Source of the DNA: Henriciella mobilis
GTDB taxonomy: Bacteria > Pseudomonadota > Alphaproteobacteria > Caulobacterales > Hyphomonadaceae
Direction of reading: 5' to 3'
Length of the DNA: 64,000 nucleotides
Assembly (NCBI RefSeq): GCF_003576315.1
Contig: NZ_QWFZ01000006.1
Span: 62,001-126,000, forward strand
This document shows positions 1-9,392 of this stretch, in pieces; the stretch's first letter is position 1, and each line of letters begins with the position of its first letter. The translations under genes and the position numbers were made by a program. Under the pieces are notes generated by a model that saw nothing but the letters and a program-made list of their open reading frames with translations, was not told the DNA's origin and did not search any database.

Positions 1-973
1 TTTCGTCCGAGCGGCCGGTGAGGCGCGACTCCAGGCAGAAGACGGTTGCAAGATCACCGAAGTCGAACTGGCGGTAGATGGCGCTGTACTCGCGCCCCGC
101 CGTCACGTCGCGGACCGGCATCCACTCCATATAGGCCTGGACGGCGGCCTGCTTGCGATCGGTCCAGTTGCCTTCGGTTTCCGGCTGGTGGTTTTCCGCG
201 CCGGTGCGATAGGCATTGTTGGTGCTTTCATGGTCGTCCCAGGTGCACAGCCACGGCGCGGCGGCATGGGCGGCCTGGGCCTTCGGGTCGCTCTTGTACT
301 GCGCATGGCGCATCCGGTAGTCGCCGAGGGTAATGACCTCCATGGGCGGCTCATGGAAACGGCCGAGTTCCTGCGCCGTCTCCGCGCCATAGCCATCCAC
401 GCCGTATTCGTAGAAATAGTCGCCGAGATGGATGATCGCATCGAGATCGTTCATCCGGCCAAGATCGTCATAGACGTTGAAATAGCCGAACTGCCAGTTC
501 GAGCAGGAGATGACCGCGAACTTGACCGGGTCCGTGCCCGAGGCGGCCAGCGTCTTCGTGCGGCCAACGGGGGAGGTGATATCGCCCGCCGCTGTCTTCG
601 CGGTGAACTGGTAGAAATACTGCGTGGCCGGATCGAGGCCGGTCATGTCGACCTTCACCGTGAAATCGCGGCCGGGTGTCGCTTCTGCGAGGGCCTGGCC
701 AACGATGTCGGTGAGACCGGCATCGCGCGCAACAATCAGGCTGACCGGGACCGGTGCGGTGGCGTTCTCGTCCGCAGGCGTCACGCGTGTCCAGAGGATG
801 ACCCGGTCGGACAGCGGGTCACCGGAGGCAACGCCGTGATCGAAGCTCGCCTCGCCCGGGAAGGCCGGACGATTATCGGCCAGCGGATCGCCGCCGGCTG
901 GCGTCGCACAGGCCGCCAGCCCTGCAGCACCTGCACTGAAACCAAGGAAATGACGCCTGGAAAACCTGCTCAT
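1..973 (-). CDS. phoD: PhoD-family alkaline phosphatase/phosphodiesterase, C-terminus cut by window edge
   Basis: Reading leftward from an ATG at 973 (ribosome site GGGAGGAG) gives 324 open codons that run off the window, so the C-terminal part is missing. The N-terminus MSRFSRRHFLG is a twin-arginine signal, followed by a hydrophobic stretch and LAAC at residues 19-22, so a Tat-exported lipoprotein is possible. ASGDP at about residues 49-53 is the usual start of the PhoD N-terminal domain. The metallophosphoesterase part shows HLGDYFYEYG and TWDDHE, typical Fe/Ca-binding segments. The family releases phosphate from phosphomonoesters or diesters outside the cytoplasm. The Pho regulatory block lies 2.4 kb to the right, but I see no PHO box directly upstream. 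A rightward open frame at 188-1060 is its antisense shadow. Confidence 0.85.
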   Translation of the reverse strand, partial: MSRFSRRHFLGFSAGAAGLAACATPAGGDPLADNRPAFPGEASFDHGVASGDPLSDRVILWTRVTPADENATAPVPVSLIVARDAGLTDIVGQALAEATPGRDFTVKVDMTGLDPATQYFYQFTAKTAAGDITSPVGRTKTLAASGTDPVKFAVISCSNWQFGYFNVYDDLGRMNDLDAIIHLGDYFYEYGVDGYGAETAQELGRFHEPPMEVITLGDYRMRHAQYKSDPKAQAAHAAAPWLCTWDDHESTNNAYRTGAENHQPETEGNWTDRKQAAVQAYMEWMPVRDVTAGREYSAIYRQFDFGDLATVFCLESRLTGRSDE

Positions 974-1056
974 GAAACCCGCTCCTCCCGAATTGCAGCC
1001 TTCTTTTATGCTGCCATCATGACGAATACGCGAAAGCAGGTCTATAAGCTGCAGCG

Positions 1057-2064
1057 ATGAGCAAATTGACCGCCACCGCAACCCAGGCCGACAACGGGAC
1101 CCGTCTCGACAGATTCCTGTCCGAACAGTTTCCGGACCTGTCGCGTTCGCGTGCGAAGGCACTGGTCAAGGAAGGGGCGGTGACCGCCGGCGGCGCGCTC
1201 GCCGATGATCCGAAAGCGCCGGTTCGCCCGGGCATTGCCTATGAGATCGACATGCCGCCGCCCATCCCCGCGACGCCTGAGCCGGAGGACATCCCGCTCG
1301 ATGTGCTGTTCGAGGATGAGCACCTCATCCTCGTCAACAAGCCGGCAGGCATGGCCGTGCACCCGGCGCCGGGCAGCTGGCAAGGCACGCTGGTCAATGC
1401 GCTGCTGCACCACTGCAAGGGTGAGCTGCCAGGAATTGGCGGGGTGGAGCGTCCCGGTATCGTCCACCGCATCGACAAGAACACGACGGGCGTGTTGGCG
1501 GTGGCGAAGACCGAAGCCGCGCATGCAGGGCTGTCGAAACTCTTCAAGACCCACGACATCGACCGGGCCTATCTCGCCATCACGCGCGGCGCGCCGCGCC
1601 CGCTCGTCGGCACGGTCGACATGGCGATTGCGCGCTCCACAGCCGACCGCAAGAAGATGGCGGTGGTGCGCGACCCGGACAGCGATGAGGGCCGCCACGC
1701 GATCACGCATTACAAGGCGCTCGAGACGTTCGGGGAGCTCGACAAGGGTACGGGGCTACCGGCCGCAGCACTCATGGAATGCCGGCTGGAAACCGGCCGT
1801 ACCCACCAGATCCGCGTGCACATGGCCCATATCGGCGCGCCGCTGATCGGCGATCCGACCTATGGCAAGCATCGTGGCATCAAGGCTTATGGCGCGGGCG
1901 AAGCCTTCATCGAGGCGACGACACGGGCGCGCCAGTTCGACCGCCAGGCGCTGCATGCGGCGAGCCTCGGTTTTGTCCACCCGGTGACGGGAGAAGACGT
2001 CTTCGCCGAAGCCCCGCTTCCGGAGGATATGGCCGAGCTGCTGGCCGCGCTGCTGAGGATGTGA
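1057..2064 (+). CDS. rluD: 23S rRNA pseudouridine synthase, RluD/RluA family
   Basis: The 335-residue protein has an N-terminal S4 RNA-binding domain (about residues 14-65, TRLDRFLSEQFPDLSRSRAK) and the RluA catalytic domain. The catalytic aspartate is D140 in HRIDKNTTG. The later ETGRTHQIRVHMAHIG segment is the conserved substrate-site motif. By family it isomerises uridines in 23S rRNA (helix 69 for RluD). The S4 domain and overall length fit RluD better than RluA, but RluC cannot be excluded. It diverges from phoD with only about 80 bp between the starts. A hairpin-rich repeat follows its stop. Confidence 0.85.
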   Translation: MSKLTATATQADNGTRLDRFLSEQFPDLSRSRAKALVKEGAVTAGGALADDPKAPVRPGIAYEIDMPPPIPATPEPEDIPLDVLFEDEHLILVNKPAGMAVHPAPGSWQGTLVNALLHHCKGELPGIGGVERPGIVHRIDKNTTGVLAVAKTEAAHAGLSKLFKTHDIDRAYLAITRGAPRPLVGTVDMAIARSTADRKKMAVVRDPDSDEGRHAITHYKALETFGELDKGTGLPAAALMECRLETGRTHQIRVHMAHIGAPLIGDPTYGKHRGIKAYGAGEAFIEATTRARQFDRQALHAASLGFVHPVTGEDVFAEAPLPEDMAELLAALLRM

Positions 2065-2065
2065 G

Positions 2066-2160
2066 GCGGCCCCACCCCGACCCTCCCCTGGGGGGAGGGA
2101 GCGAAAGTGGCAACCGAACGCGCAACCCCTCCCCCGACCCCGCTCGCGGGGTGGGGGGAA
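2066..2160. repeat. GC-rich double-hairpin intergenic repeat, copy 1
   Basis: Between rluD and ald lie two strong hairpins: CCCTCCCC/GGGGAGGG with a short loop, then ACCCCGC-TC-GCGGGGT. A related arrangement with similar flanking words (CCCCGA.CCTCCCC, GCTCGCGGGG) occurs at 47666-47760. It lies between two convergent stops, so it could act as a bidirectional stem, but no T-tract follows either stem. Confidence 0.6.
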
Positions 2161-2163
2161 TAC

Positions 2164-3285
<1,122 letters not shown>

Positions 3286-3335
3286 GACAGACCTCCAGAA
3301 ATGCTCATAGACAATTTAGTGCCTGCGCTAGGAGG

Positions 3336-3374
3336 TTCTTGCTAATATTGCAAGAAAATGTGGTGGCTTCTTGC
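3336..3374. promoter_or_regulatory. Inverted-repeat operator upstream of ald
   Basis: TTCTTGC (3336-3342) and GCAAGAA (3350-3356) form perfect 7-bp arms around a TAATATT centre. A third TTCTTGC lies at 3368-3374, 32 bp (about three helical turns) from the first arm. The pattern suits an Lrp/AsnC-type regulator, the family that usually controls ald. This assignment is inference from pattern and neighbour. Confidence 0.5.
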
Positions 3375-3378
3375 GCAG

Positions 3379-4065
3379 TCAGTTCGCGCGAAGGGAATAT
3401 CCTGCCGAGCGAACGGTGCGGATCGGGTCATCGCCCCCATTGCTCATCAGTGCCTTGCGCAGCCGCCCGACATGCACGTCCACGGTGCGCGCTTCGACAT
3501 AGACGTCCGAGCCCCACACCCCGTCCAGCAGCTGTTCGCGCGAGAAGACGCGGCCCGGATGCTGGATGAAATAGTCGAGCAGGCGGAATTCTGTCGGCCC
3601 GAGATGGATACCTTCGCCATTGCGGGTGACCGTGTGGGTCGTGCGGTCGACGACAATATCGCCGACAACCACCTTGTCCTCAATCAGCGCCGGGCGGATC
3701 CGGCGCAACACGGCGCGCACCCGCGCCATCAGCTCTGTCGTCGAGAACGGCTTGGTGACGTAATCGTCCGCGCCGGTGTCGAGCCCGCGGATGCGATCGG
3801 CTTCCTCGGTGCGCGCGGTCAGCATGATGACCGGCAGGTTCGCCGTCTCGGGCTTGGAGCGGATACGGCGGCAGACCTCGATCCCCGGCACCTTGGGCAG
3901 CATCCAGTCGAGAAGGACGAGGTCCGGCACGCGTTCGTCCAGCTGGATCATGGCTTCATCGCCATCCGGGGCGACCGCCGTTTCATAGCCTTCGCGCTCG
4001 AGATTGTAGCGCAGCAGTTCCGCGACAGCTTTCTCGTCTTCAGCGATCAGGACGAAAGGTTTCAA
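3379..4065 (-). CDS. phoB: Phosphate regulon response regulator PhoB
   Basis: The 228-residue OmpR-class regulator has a receiver domain with phospho-acceptor D53 (VLLDWMLP) and conserved K105 (TKPF). Its C-terminal winged helix includes PTEFRLLDYFIQHPGRVFSR and RTVDVHVGRLRKAL. On phosphorylation by PhoR it binds PHO boxes and activates phosphate-starvation genes. Its ATG overlaps the phoU stop by four bases (ATGA), so the two are translationally coupled as the last genes of the pst operon. Confidence 0.95.
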   Translation of the reverse strand: MKPFVLIAEDEKAVAELLRYNLEREGYETAVAPDGDEAMIQLDERVPDLVLLDWMLPKVPGIEVCRRIRSKPETANLPVIMLTARTEEADRIRGLDTGADDYVTKPFSTTELMARVRAVLRRIRPALIEDKVVVGDIVVDRTTHTVTRNGEGIHLGPTEFRLLDYFIQHPGRVFSREQLLDGVWGSDVYVEARTVDVHVGRLRKALMSNGGDDPIRTVRSAGYSLRAN

Positions 4066-4766
4066 CGCCCGCTTCCCTCTTTCTTGATCCGGGCTTCGAT
4101 GTGATCGCCCGTCGCTGTTTCCCCGGTGACCATGTAGTAGACGGCCTTGGCGATGTTCGTCGCGTGGTCGCCGATCCGTTCAAGGTTCTTGGCCATGAAC
4201 ATGAGGTGGGTGTTGGACCCGATCTGGCGCGGATCCTCCATCATGTAGGTCAGCGTTTCGCGGAAGAATGAGACGTAGTGGTCGTCGATGTCGTCATCGA
4301 GTTCGAGCACTTCGATGGCGGCGTTGACGTCCTGGCGCAGATAGGCGTCGAGGGCCTTCTGCAGCTGGTAGGAGACAGACCGCGACATGCGCTCAATGCT
4401 CTTGACGGCGGCGCGGTTCTCCTCGCCGGTCAGCTCCAGACAGCGCTTCGCGATGTTCTTGCAGAGGTCACCGATCCGCTCGATATCGCCTGCGAGCTTC
4501 ATCGCGCCGAGCACGGCGCGCAGGTCGGCGGCCATCGGGTGGCGCAGGGCGATAAGCCGGATGATCGCCTTTTCGGCCTCGGCTTCAAGCTCGTCGATGG
4601 CTTCATCGCGCTTGATGACCTGCCGGGCCAGTTCCAGGTCGAAGGTGACCACGGCGCGGCTGGAATCGTTGATCATGGCCTCGGCGAGGCCGCCCATTCT
4701 CAACAAGTTGGCTGAAAGATGCTCCAGCTCGTCGGTGAAAGCGGTGACAATGTGTTCTGACATCAT
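4062..4766 (-). CDS. phoU: Phosphate transport system regulator PhoU
   Basis: The 234-residue all-helical protein has the two PhoU repeats. It carries the metal-cluster-type segments MKLAGDIERIGDLCKNIAKR and AKNLERIGDHATNIAKAVYY. PhoU couples the Pst transporter to PhoR and keeps the regulon off when phosphate is ample. It sits 24 bp after pstB and overlaps phoB by four bases. The MM at its start allows initiation one codon later. Confidence 0.95.
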   Translation of the reverse strand: MMSEHIVTAFTDELEHLSANLLRMGGLAEAMINDSSRAVVTFDLELARQVIKRDEAIDELEAEAEKAIIRLIALRHPMAADLRAVLGAMKLAGDIERIGDLCKNIAKRCLELTGEENRAAVKSIERMSRSVSYQLQKALDAYLRQDVNAAIEVLELDDDIDDHYVSFFRETLTYMMEDPRQIGSNTHLMFMAKNLERIGDHATNIAKAVYYMVTGETATGDHIEARIKKEGSGR

Positions 4767-4790
4767 GTGCTTCTGTGCTTGGGTTCGGAT

Positions 4791-5612
4791 TTAGCCGAAC
4801 CGGCCCGTAATATAGTCTTGCGTACGGCTGTCTTCGGGGTTGGTGAAGATCCGCTCGGTATCACCATACTCCACAAGCTTGCCAAGGTGAAAGAAGGCCG
4901 TCTTTTGCGAGACGCGCGCAGCCTGCTGCATGGAGTGGGTGACGATCACGATGCAATAACGCTCACGCAGCTCGTCGATGAGCTCTTCGATGCGGGCCGT
5001 GGCGATCGGGTCGAGGGCCGAGCACGGTTCGTCCATCAGGATGACTTCCGGGCTGACGGCGATGGCGCGGGCAATGCAGAGACGCTGCTGCTGGCCGCCG
5101 GACAGGCCGGTGCCTGGTGCCAGCAGGCGGTCCTTCACTTCTTCCCAGAGGCCCGCCTTGCGCAGGGCGGACTCAACCACTTCGTCGAGCTCCTGCTTGC
5201 CCGAGGCCAGACCGTGGATGCGCGGGCCATAGGCGATATTGTCGTAGATCGACTTCGGGAACGGATTCGGCTTCTGGAACACCATGCCGACGCGCGAGCG
5301 CAGCAGGACCGGATCGATGGAGTGGTCGTTGATATCGGCCCCGTCCATGAAGATCTGGCCGGTCACGCGGGCCGACTCGATGGTGTCGTTCATGCGGTTG
5401 ATGCAACGCAGGAAGGTCGACTTGCCGCAGCCGGACGGTCCGATGAAGGCCGTCACGGCCCGGTCGGGAATGTCGAGCGAGATGTCAAAAATGGCCTGCT
5501 TCTCGCCGTAGAAGACATCAATGTTTCGGCATTCGACCTTGGTCATTTCCGGCATGTTTTGGGCCTGTTTCGATCTGGCGGTTTCGGTGAAGTCTTCGAC
5601 GTTGCCATCCAT
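4791..5612 (-). CDS. pstB: Phosphate ABC transporter ATP-binding protein PstB
   Basis: I place the start at the ATG at 5612, two bases after the pstA stop and nine bases after AAAGGAG, giving 273 residues. The longer in-frame extension to 5744 overlaps pstA and is not conserved-looking. Walker A is GPSGCGKS (58-65), the ABC signature is LSGGQQQR, and Walker B is [22 protein letters not shown] is the characteristic PstB Q-loop region. It powers high-affinity phosphate import through PstA/PstC. Confidence 0.95.
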   Translation of the reverse strand: MDGNVEDFTETARSKQAQNMPEMTKVECRNIDVFYGEKQAIFDISLDIPDRAVTAFIGPSGCGKSTFLRCINRMNDTIESARVTGQIFMDGADINDHSIDPVLLRSRVGMVFQKPNPFPKSIYDNIAYGPRIHGLASGKQELDEVVESALRKAGLWEEVKDRLLAPGTGLSGGQQQRLCIARAIAVSPEVILMDEPCSALDPIATARIEELIDELRERYCIVIVTHSMQQAARVSQKTAFFHLGKLVEYGDTERIFTNPEDSRTQDYITGRFG

Positions 5613-5614
5613 GA

Positions 5615-7216
5615 CTACCATCTCCTTTCGAACCTGCGTCTCAAGATGATCGCTATGAGATTCATCAAGACGAGAAAGACGAGCAGCACGATGATCGCAG
5701 CTGCGGTTTGGGGTTCCCATGCCCGTTCCGCGCCGGTCGACCACTTATAGATCAGGACGGGCAGGACGGTCGACTCATCGGTGGGGCCGGACGGAACCTC
5801 GGCGACAAAGGCCACCATGCCGATCAGCAGAAGCGGGGCCGTTTCGCCAAGGGCGCGGGCCATGCCGATGATCGAGCCGGTCAGGATGCCGGGCGCGGCA
5901 AGCGGGAGCACATGGTGGAACACGGCCTGTGTCGGCGACGCGCCAACCCCGAGCGCCGCCGTGCGGATCGATGGCGGGACGGATTTCAGGGCGGCGCGGG
6001 ACGCGATGATCACGGTGGGCAGGACGAGCAGGCCGAGCACCAGGCCGCCAACAAGCGGAACCGAGCGCGGCATGCCGAGGAAGTTGATGAAGACAGCTGC
6101 GCCCAGCAGGCCGAACACGATGGAGGGGACAGCGGCAAGGTTATTGATATTGACCTCGATCAGGTCCGTCATCCGGTTCTTGGTCGCGAATTCTTCCAGA
6201 TAGACAGCCGCGAAGATGCCGACCGGAATGGCGAGCATGGCGGTGACCAGCATGGTCAGCAGCGAGCCAACGATGGCGGCGGCCGCGCCGGCGAGTTCCG
6301 GATAGGTGCTGTCGGAATGGGTAAAGAGCGAGGTGTTGAAGGTCGACTTGATGCGGCCCTCTTCCTTGAGCAGCATCGTCCAGGCGATCTGGCGGTCGCT
6401 GACGGTCCGGTTTTCCTGGGCTTGCGCCAGGACCAGCGCGGAGGCCTGCGCCCCGGCTGCCGGGAGGGCCTGCTCGCCAGCAATGAAGGTCAGAGAAGCG
6501 CTTCCATCGGCCAGCGTGTCGAGCCGGAACCAGGTGTCTCCGGCAGAGACCAGCGTGGTCGGGGCGCTGTCAGCGGCGCTGGCTTCCTGGAAGCGGGTTT
6601 CGGCCTTCGTGATGTCATCACTGGCATCGGGGCTGCTGAATGCCATCTGCACGCCGGTTTCGATGCTGCCGCTTATGCGCGCGACGGTTCCCAGCTTGAT
6701 TGAGGTGCGCTCGGTGACCCCGCCCTTGAGGAAGAGGTCGATATCGTCCGCCAGGGCGACCGAGAAGCGCTGCTGCGAACCGATCGTGTCGGGCCGCTCG
6801 GCTGTCTTGCGGGCGATGGGCAGGACGGCAAGCCGGGTGAACAGGCCATATAGCTCTCGCAGTCGAGCGCGGTCCTCGACACCCGGCAGGAACTGGTCGG
6901 CGAGATTGTCCTGCAGAAGCAGGTTGAAGCCGCTGACATTGCGGGAAATCTCATCCGGGTCACGCGCGCCGGTCGGGTCGACCTGGGCGGCGTCAAGCGT
7001 TGTGTCGAAGGTCAGGACATTGCGCGAAAAGGCCGACGAGGCCTGGCCGAAAATCGAGACCAGCAGCGTGATGAGCGCAACGACGGCGATCCCGATGGCG
7101 ACCTGGCCGTAGAGCTTGAAACGCATCTCGGCGGCATGGCGCTTCTTCAGGCGCTTGAGGGCTGCTTCAGTGACGAAGGTGCCCTTTTCGGAAGGGTTGG
7201 GCGCCGGGCTATTCAT
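5615..7216 (-). CDS. pstA: Phosphate ABC transporter permease PstA, long N-terminal form
   Basis: The protein has 533 residues, against about 290 in E. coli. An N-terminal membrane anchor (about residues 33-55) is followed by a roughly 240-residue periplasmic region of the DUF3333 type. The MetI-like permease core starts near residue 310 ([24 protein letters not shown]). The EAA-type cytoplasmic loop is [24 protein letters not shown]. Its start overlaps the pstC stop by eight bases. Long PstA forms are known in alphaproteobacteria; what the periplasmic insert does is unknown to me. Confidence 0.93.
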   Translation of the reverse strand: MNSPAPNPSEKGTFVTEAALKRLKKRHAAEMRFKLYGQVAIGIAVVALITLLVSIFGQASSAFSRNVLTFDTTLDAAQVDPTGARDPDEISRNVSGFNLLLQDNLADQFLPGVEDRARLRELYGLFTRLAVLPIARKTAERPDTIGSQQRFSVALADDIDLFLKGGVTERTSIKLGTVARISGSIETGVQMAFSSPDASDDITKAETRFQEASAADSAPTTLVSAGDTWFRLDTLADGSASLTFIAGEQALPAAGAQASALVLAQAQENRTVSDRQIAWTMLLKEEGRIKSTFNTSLFTHSDSTYPELAGAAAAIVGSLLTMLVTAMLAIPVGIFAAVYLEEFATKNRMTDLIEVNINNLAAVPSIVFGLLGAAVFINFLGMPRSVPLVGGLVLGLLVLPTVIIASRAALKSVPPSIRTAALGVGASPTQAVFHHVLPLAAPGILTGSIIGMARALGETAPLLLIGMVAFVAEVPSGPTDESTVLPVLIYKWSTGAERAWEPQTAAAIIVLLVFLVLMNLIAIILRRRFERRW

Positions 7217-8615
7217 ATTTTTCCCTGTACTTCTGGACGACGCGCAGGGCGATCAGGTTGAAGATCAGCGTGACGATGAACAGGACGAAGCCGAGCGCGA
7301 AGGCTGACAGCGTCTTGGCATTGTCGAATTCGGTATCGCCGGTCAGCAGGGCGACGATCTGCACGGTGATGGTCGTCAGGTCGGCGGTTGGGTCCGGCGT
7401 GATCTGGGCGCGCTGGCCCGCCGCCATCACCACGATCATGGTCTCGCCGATGGCGCGGGAGACCGCCAGAAGCAGGGCGGCGATCACACCGGGCAGGGCT
7501 GCCGGCATGACGACCTGCTTGACGGTCTCTGACCGGGTTGCCCCCATCGCATAGGCGCCATCGCGAAGCGTCTGCGGGACGGCATTGATGACGTCGTCGG
7601 ACAGGGACGAGACGAAGGGAATGATCATGATCCCCATGACCAGCCCAGCGGCCAGCGCACTGGTCGGCTGCGCGGCCAGGAAACCGTCCGGAATGAAGGG
7701 CAGGGCGTTGAAGCCGTTCGCCGCGCTGCGCACGAGCGGGGCCACGAATTGCAGGGCGAAGAAGCCGTAGACGACAGTCGGGATGCCGGCCAGAAGCTCG
7801 AGCACCGGCTTGACGATGCTGCGAAAGCGCGGGCTGGCATATTCCGACAGGTAGATCGCCGAGAGCAGGCCGATCGGCGCAGCCACCAGCATGGCCAGGA
7901 AGGCGATCATGAAGGTGCCGAAGAAGAGCGGGATGGCGCCGAAGTCAGCCCCGGTCTGCGCGTTCCATTCGGTGCCGAAGACGAATTCGTGCACCGGGAC
8001 GCGCGAGAAAAAGCGCAGCGCTTCGAAGAACAGACTGCCGACGATGCCGATCGTGGTCAGGATGGCGATGGCGGCGCAGAGGAAGAGCATGAACTTGATG
8101 CCGTCCTCGACTCGCGCACGGGCGCGGAAATTCAGCGAAAGACGGCGGCGGGCAAAGTAGAAGCCGGTGCCGGCTGCGGCAATCGCCAGGACAAGGGCGA
8201 TGATCCGCGAAAAACCAAGCAGGTTTGTATAGCGGTCCGAGGCGGCGTCGAAGAGGGCATTGCCGGTTGCGACTGAATCGCGCCGCGCAACATGCTCGAC
8301 AATACGGTCAATATACTGGCCAAGCTCAAGCGCGCCGAGATCGCGGATGCGCTGGGGCAGCTCGCTTGCCAGCTGCGCACGGACGAGGGACTCGCCGAAG
8401 AGGCCGTAGAGAAGCAGGATGATCGCAGCCGGGCCCACGGTCACCATCGCAACGAAATAGCCGTGATAATTCGGCTGCGAATTCAGGCGTTCGGTCGTGC
8501 CGCTGCCGACAGCTACCGCCTGCGTACGTCCTGCATAGAAAGAGACGAATCCAGCCGCAGCGAGCACGGCGAAAAGCAACCATGCTATCGGCAGATGTCC
8601 AAAGGTCTCGAGCAT
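7209..8615 (-). CDS. pstC: Phosphate ABC transporter permease PstC, long N-terminal form
   Basis: The protein has 468 residues, against about 320 in E. coli. It has an extra N-terminal membrane and soluble region (about 1-190), then the MetI-like permease core from LFFGTFMIAFLAMLVAAPIG. The EAA loop is AMGATRSETVKQVVMPAALPGVI. It is the first gene of pstC-pstA-pstB-phoU-phoB and lies directly downstream of a PHO box at 8667-8684. No pstS gene is present in the window, so the periplasmic binding protein must be encoded elsewhere. Confidence 0.93.
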   Translation of the reverse strand: MLETFGHLPIAWLLFAVLAAAGFVSFYAGRTQAVAVGSGTTERLNSQPNYHGYFVAMVTVGPAAIILLLYGLFGESLVRAQLASELPQRIRDLGALELGQYIDRIVEHVARRDSVATGNALFDAASDRYTNLLGFSRIIALVLAIAAAGTGFYFARRRLSLNFRARARVEDGIKFMLFLCAAIAILTTIGIVGSLFFEALRFFSRVPVHEFVFGTEWNAQTGADFGAIPLFFGTFMIAFLAMLVAAPIGLLSAIYLSEYASPRFRSIVKPVLELLAGIPTVVYGFFALQFVAPLVRSAANGFNALPFIPDGFLAAQPTSALAAGLVMGIMIIPFVSSLSDDVINAVPQTLRDGAYAMGATRSETVKQVVMPAALPGVIAALLLAVSRAIGETMIVVMAAGQRAQITPDPTADLTTITVQIVALLTGDTEFDNAKTLSAFALGFVLFIVTLIFNLIALRVVQKYREKYE

Positions 8616-8651
8616 TGCGCCCCACCGATCATTCAGGCCCTGTTTTGGGCC

Positions 8652-8684
8652 TCATAACGCCGGTGCTTGACACATATGTGACAT
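8652..8684 (-). promoter_or_regulatory. PHO box and -10 element of the pst operon
   Basis: On the minus strand ATGTCAC-ATAT-GTGTCAA (8684 to 8667) is two 7-mers in tandem at 11-bp spacing, the layout of a PhoB-binding PHO box. Nine bases downstream, TTATGA (8657-8652) is a -10 at the distance expected for PhoB-activated promoters that lack a -35. The pstC ATG is 36 bp further on. A further TGTC half-site lies 13 bp upstream (near 8695). Confidence 0.8.
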
Positions 8685-8711
8685 ATACTGCGGACAGTCG
8701 TAATATTTCTG

Positions 8712-9392
8712 CTATCGGGCTTGCTGCGCGAAGGCCGGACGGCTCGAAAACTCGACAACGGCGCCACTTTCGGGATGCGGCAGGGCCAGGTGGCAGGCGT
8801 GCAGGCAAAGGCTCTGGAAACCGTCCGGGCGGCCGTAAAGCCGGTCGCCGCAGATCGGGTGACCGATGGCCTGCAAGTGCACGCGCAACTGATGTGTACG
8901 CCCCGTTTCCGGTGCGAGGTCCAGCAGGGCGAGGGCGCCATGATCTTCGATCAGCGACCATCTCGTCAGCGCCGGCTGGCCACTGTCCGGATCGGCCTTG
9001 CGCAGCGGGCGCATGGACCAGTCCCGGCCGATCGGCAGGTCGATGTCGCCGCTCATTCCAGCGGGCACGCCATGCACCATCGCCTGGTAGCGCTTGGCGA
9101 CCTGGCGTGCTTCGAAGGCCCGCGACAGCGCTCGCCCGGCCTCTGGCGTGCGGGCGAAGACGATCAGCCCCGATGTATCCATGTCGAGACGGTGGACCGC
9201 GACAAGCGGCCCGAATTGGCTTTCGAGCCGGCGTTGCAGGCAGTCCTGACGTTCGGCGCCGCGGCCGGGCACCGATAACAGGCCGGTGGGCTTGTCTGCG
9301 ACCAGTATGTGCTCATCCTCGAACAGGATCTGCCCGAAGCTGGGCGGCGGTCTGTAGGGGCGCGGCGGCGGTGGACCGCCGGTATCAGTCAT
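8712..9392 (-). CDS. RluA-type RNA pseudouridine synthase inside the pho cluster
   Basis: From the ATG at 9392 the product has 226 residues and no S4 domain, the compact RluA layout. The catalytic aspartate is D70 in HRLDMDTSGLIVFART, and ETGRTHQLRVHLQAIGHPI is the other conserved block. It should modify 23S rRNA or tRNA uridines. The start codon lies in ATGACTGA, overlapping the phoR stop by eight bases, so it is translationally coupled to phoR. It sits between phoR and the PHO box. Longer in-frame extensions run antisense-free into phoR and are rejected. Confidence 0.85.
   Translation of the reverse strand: MTDTGGPPPPRPYRPPPSFGQILFEDEHILVADKPTGLLSVPGRGAERQDCLQRRLESQFGPLVAVHRLDMDTSGLIVFARTPEAGRALSRAFEARQVAKRYQAMVHGVPAGMSGDIDLPIGRDWSMRPLRKADPDSGQPALTRWSLIEDHGALALLDLAPETGRTHQLRVHLQAIGHPICGDRLYGRPDGFQSLCLHACHLALPHPESGAVVEFSSRPAFAQQAR

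Noticed and set aside
188-1060. 290-codon rightward open frame
   Set aside because: It is antisense to PhoD, whose minus-strand frame has a Tat signal and conserved blocks; the rightward product is Arg/Gly-rich with no domain.
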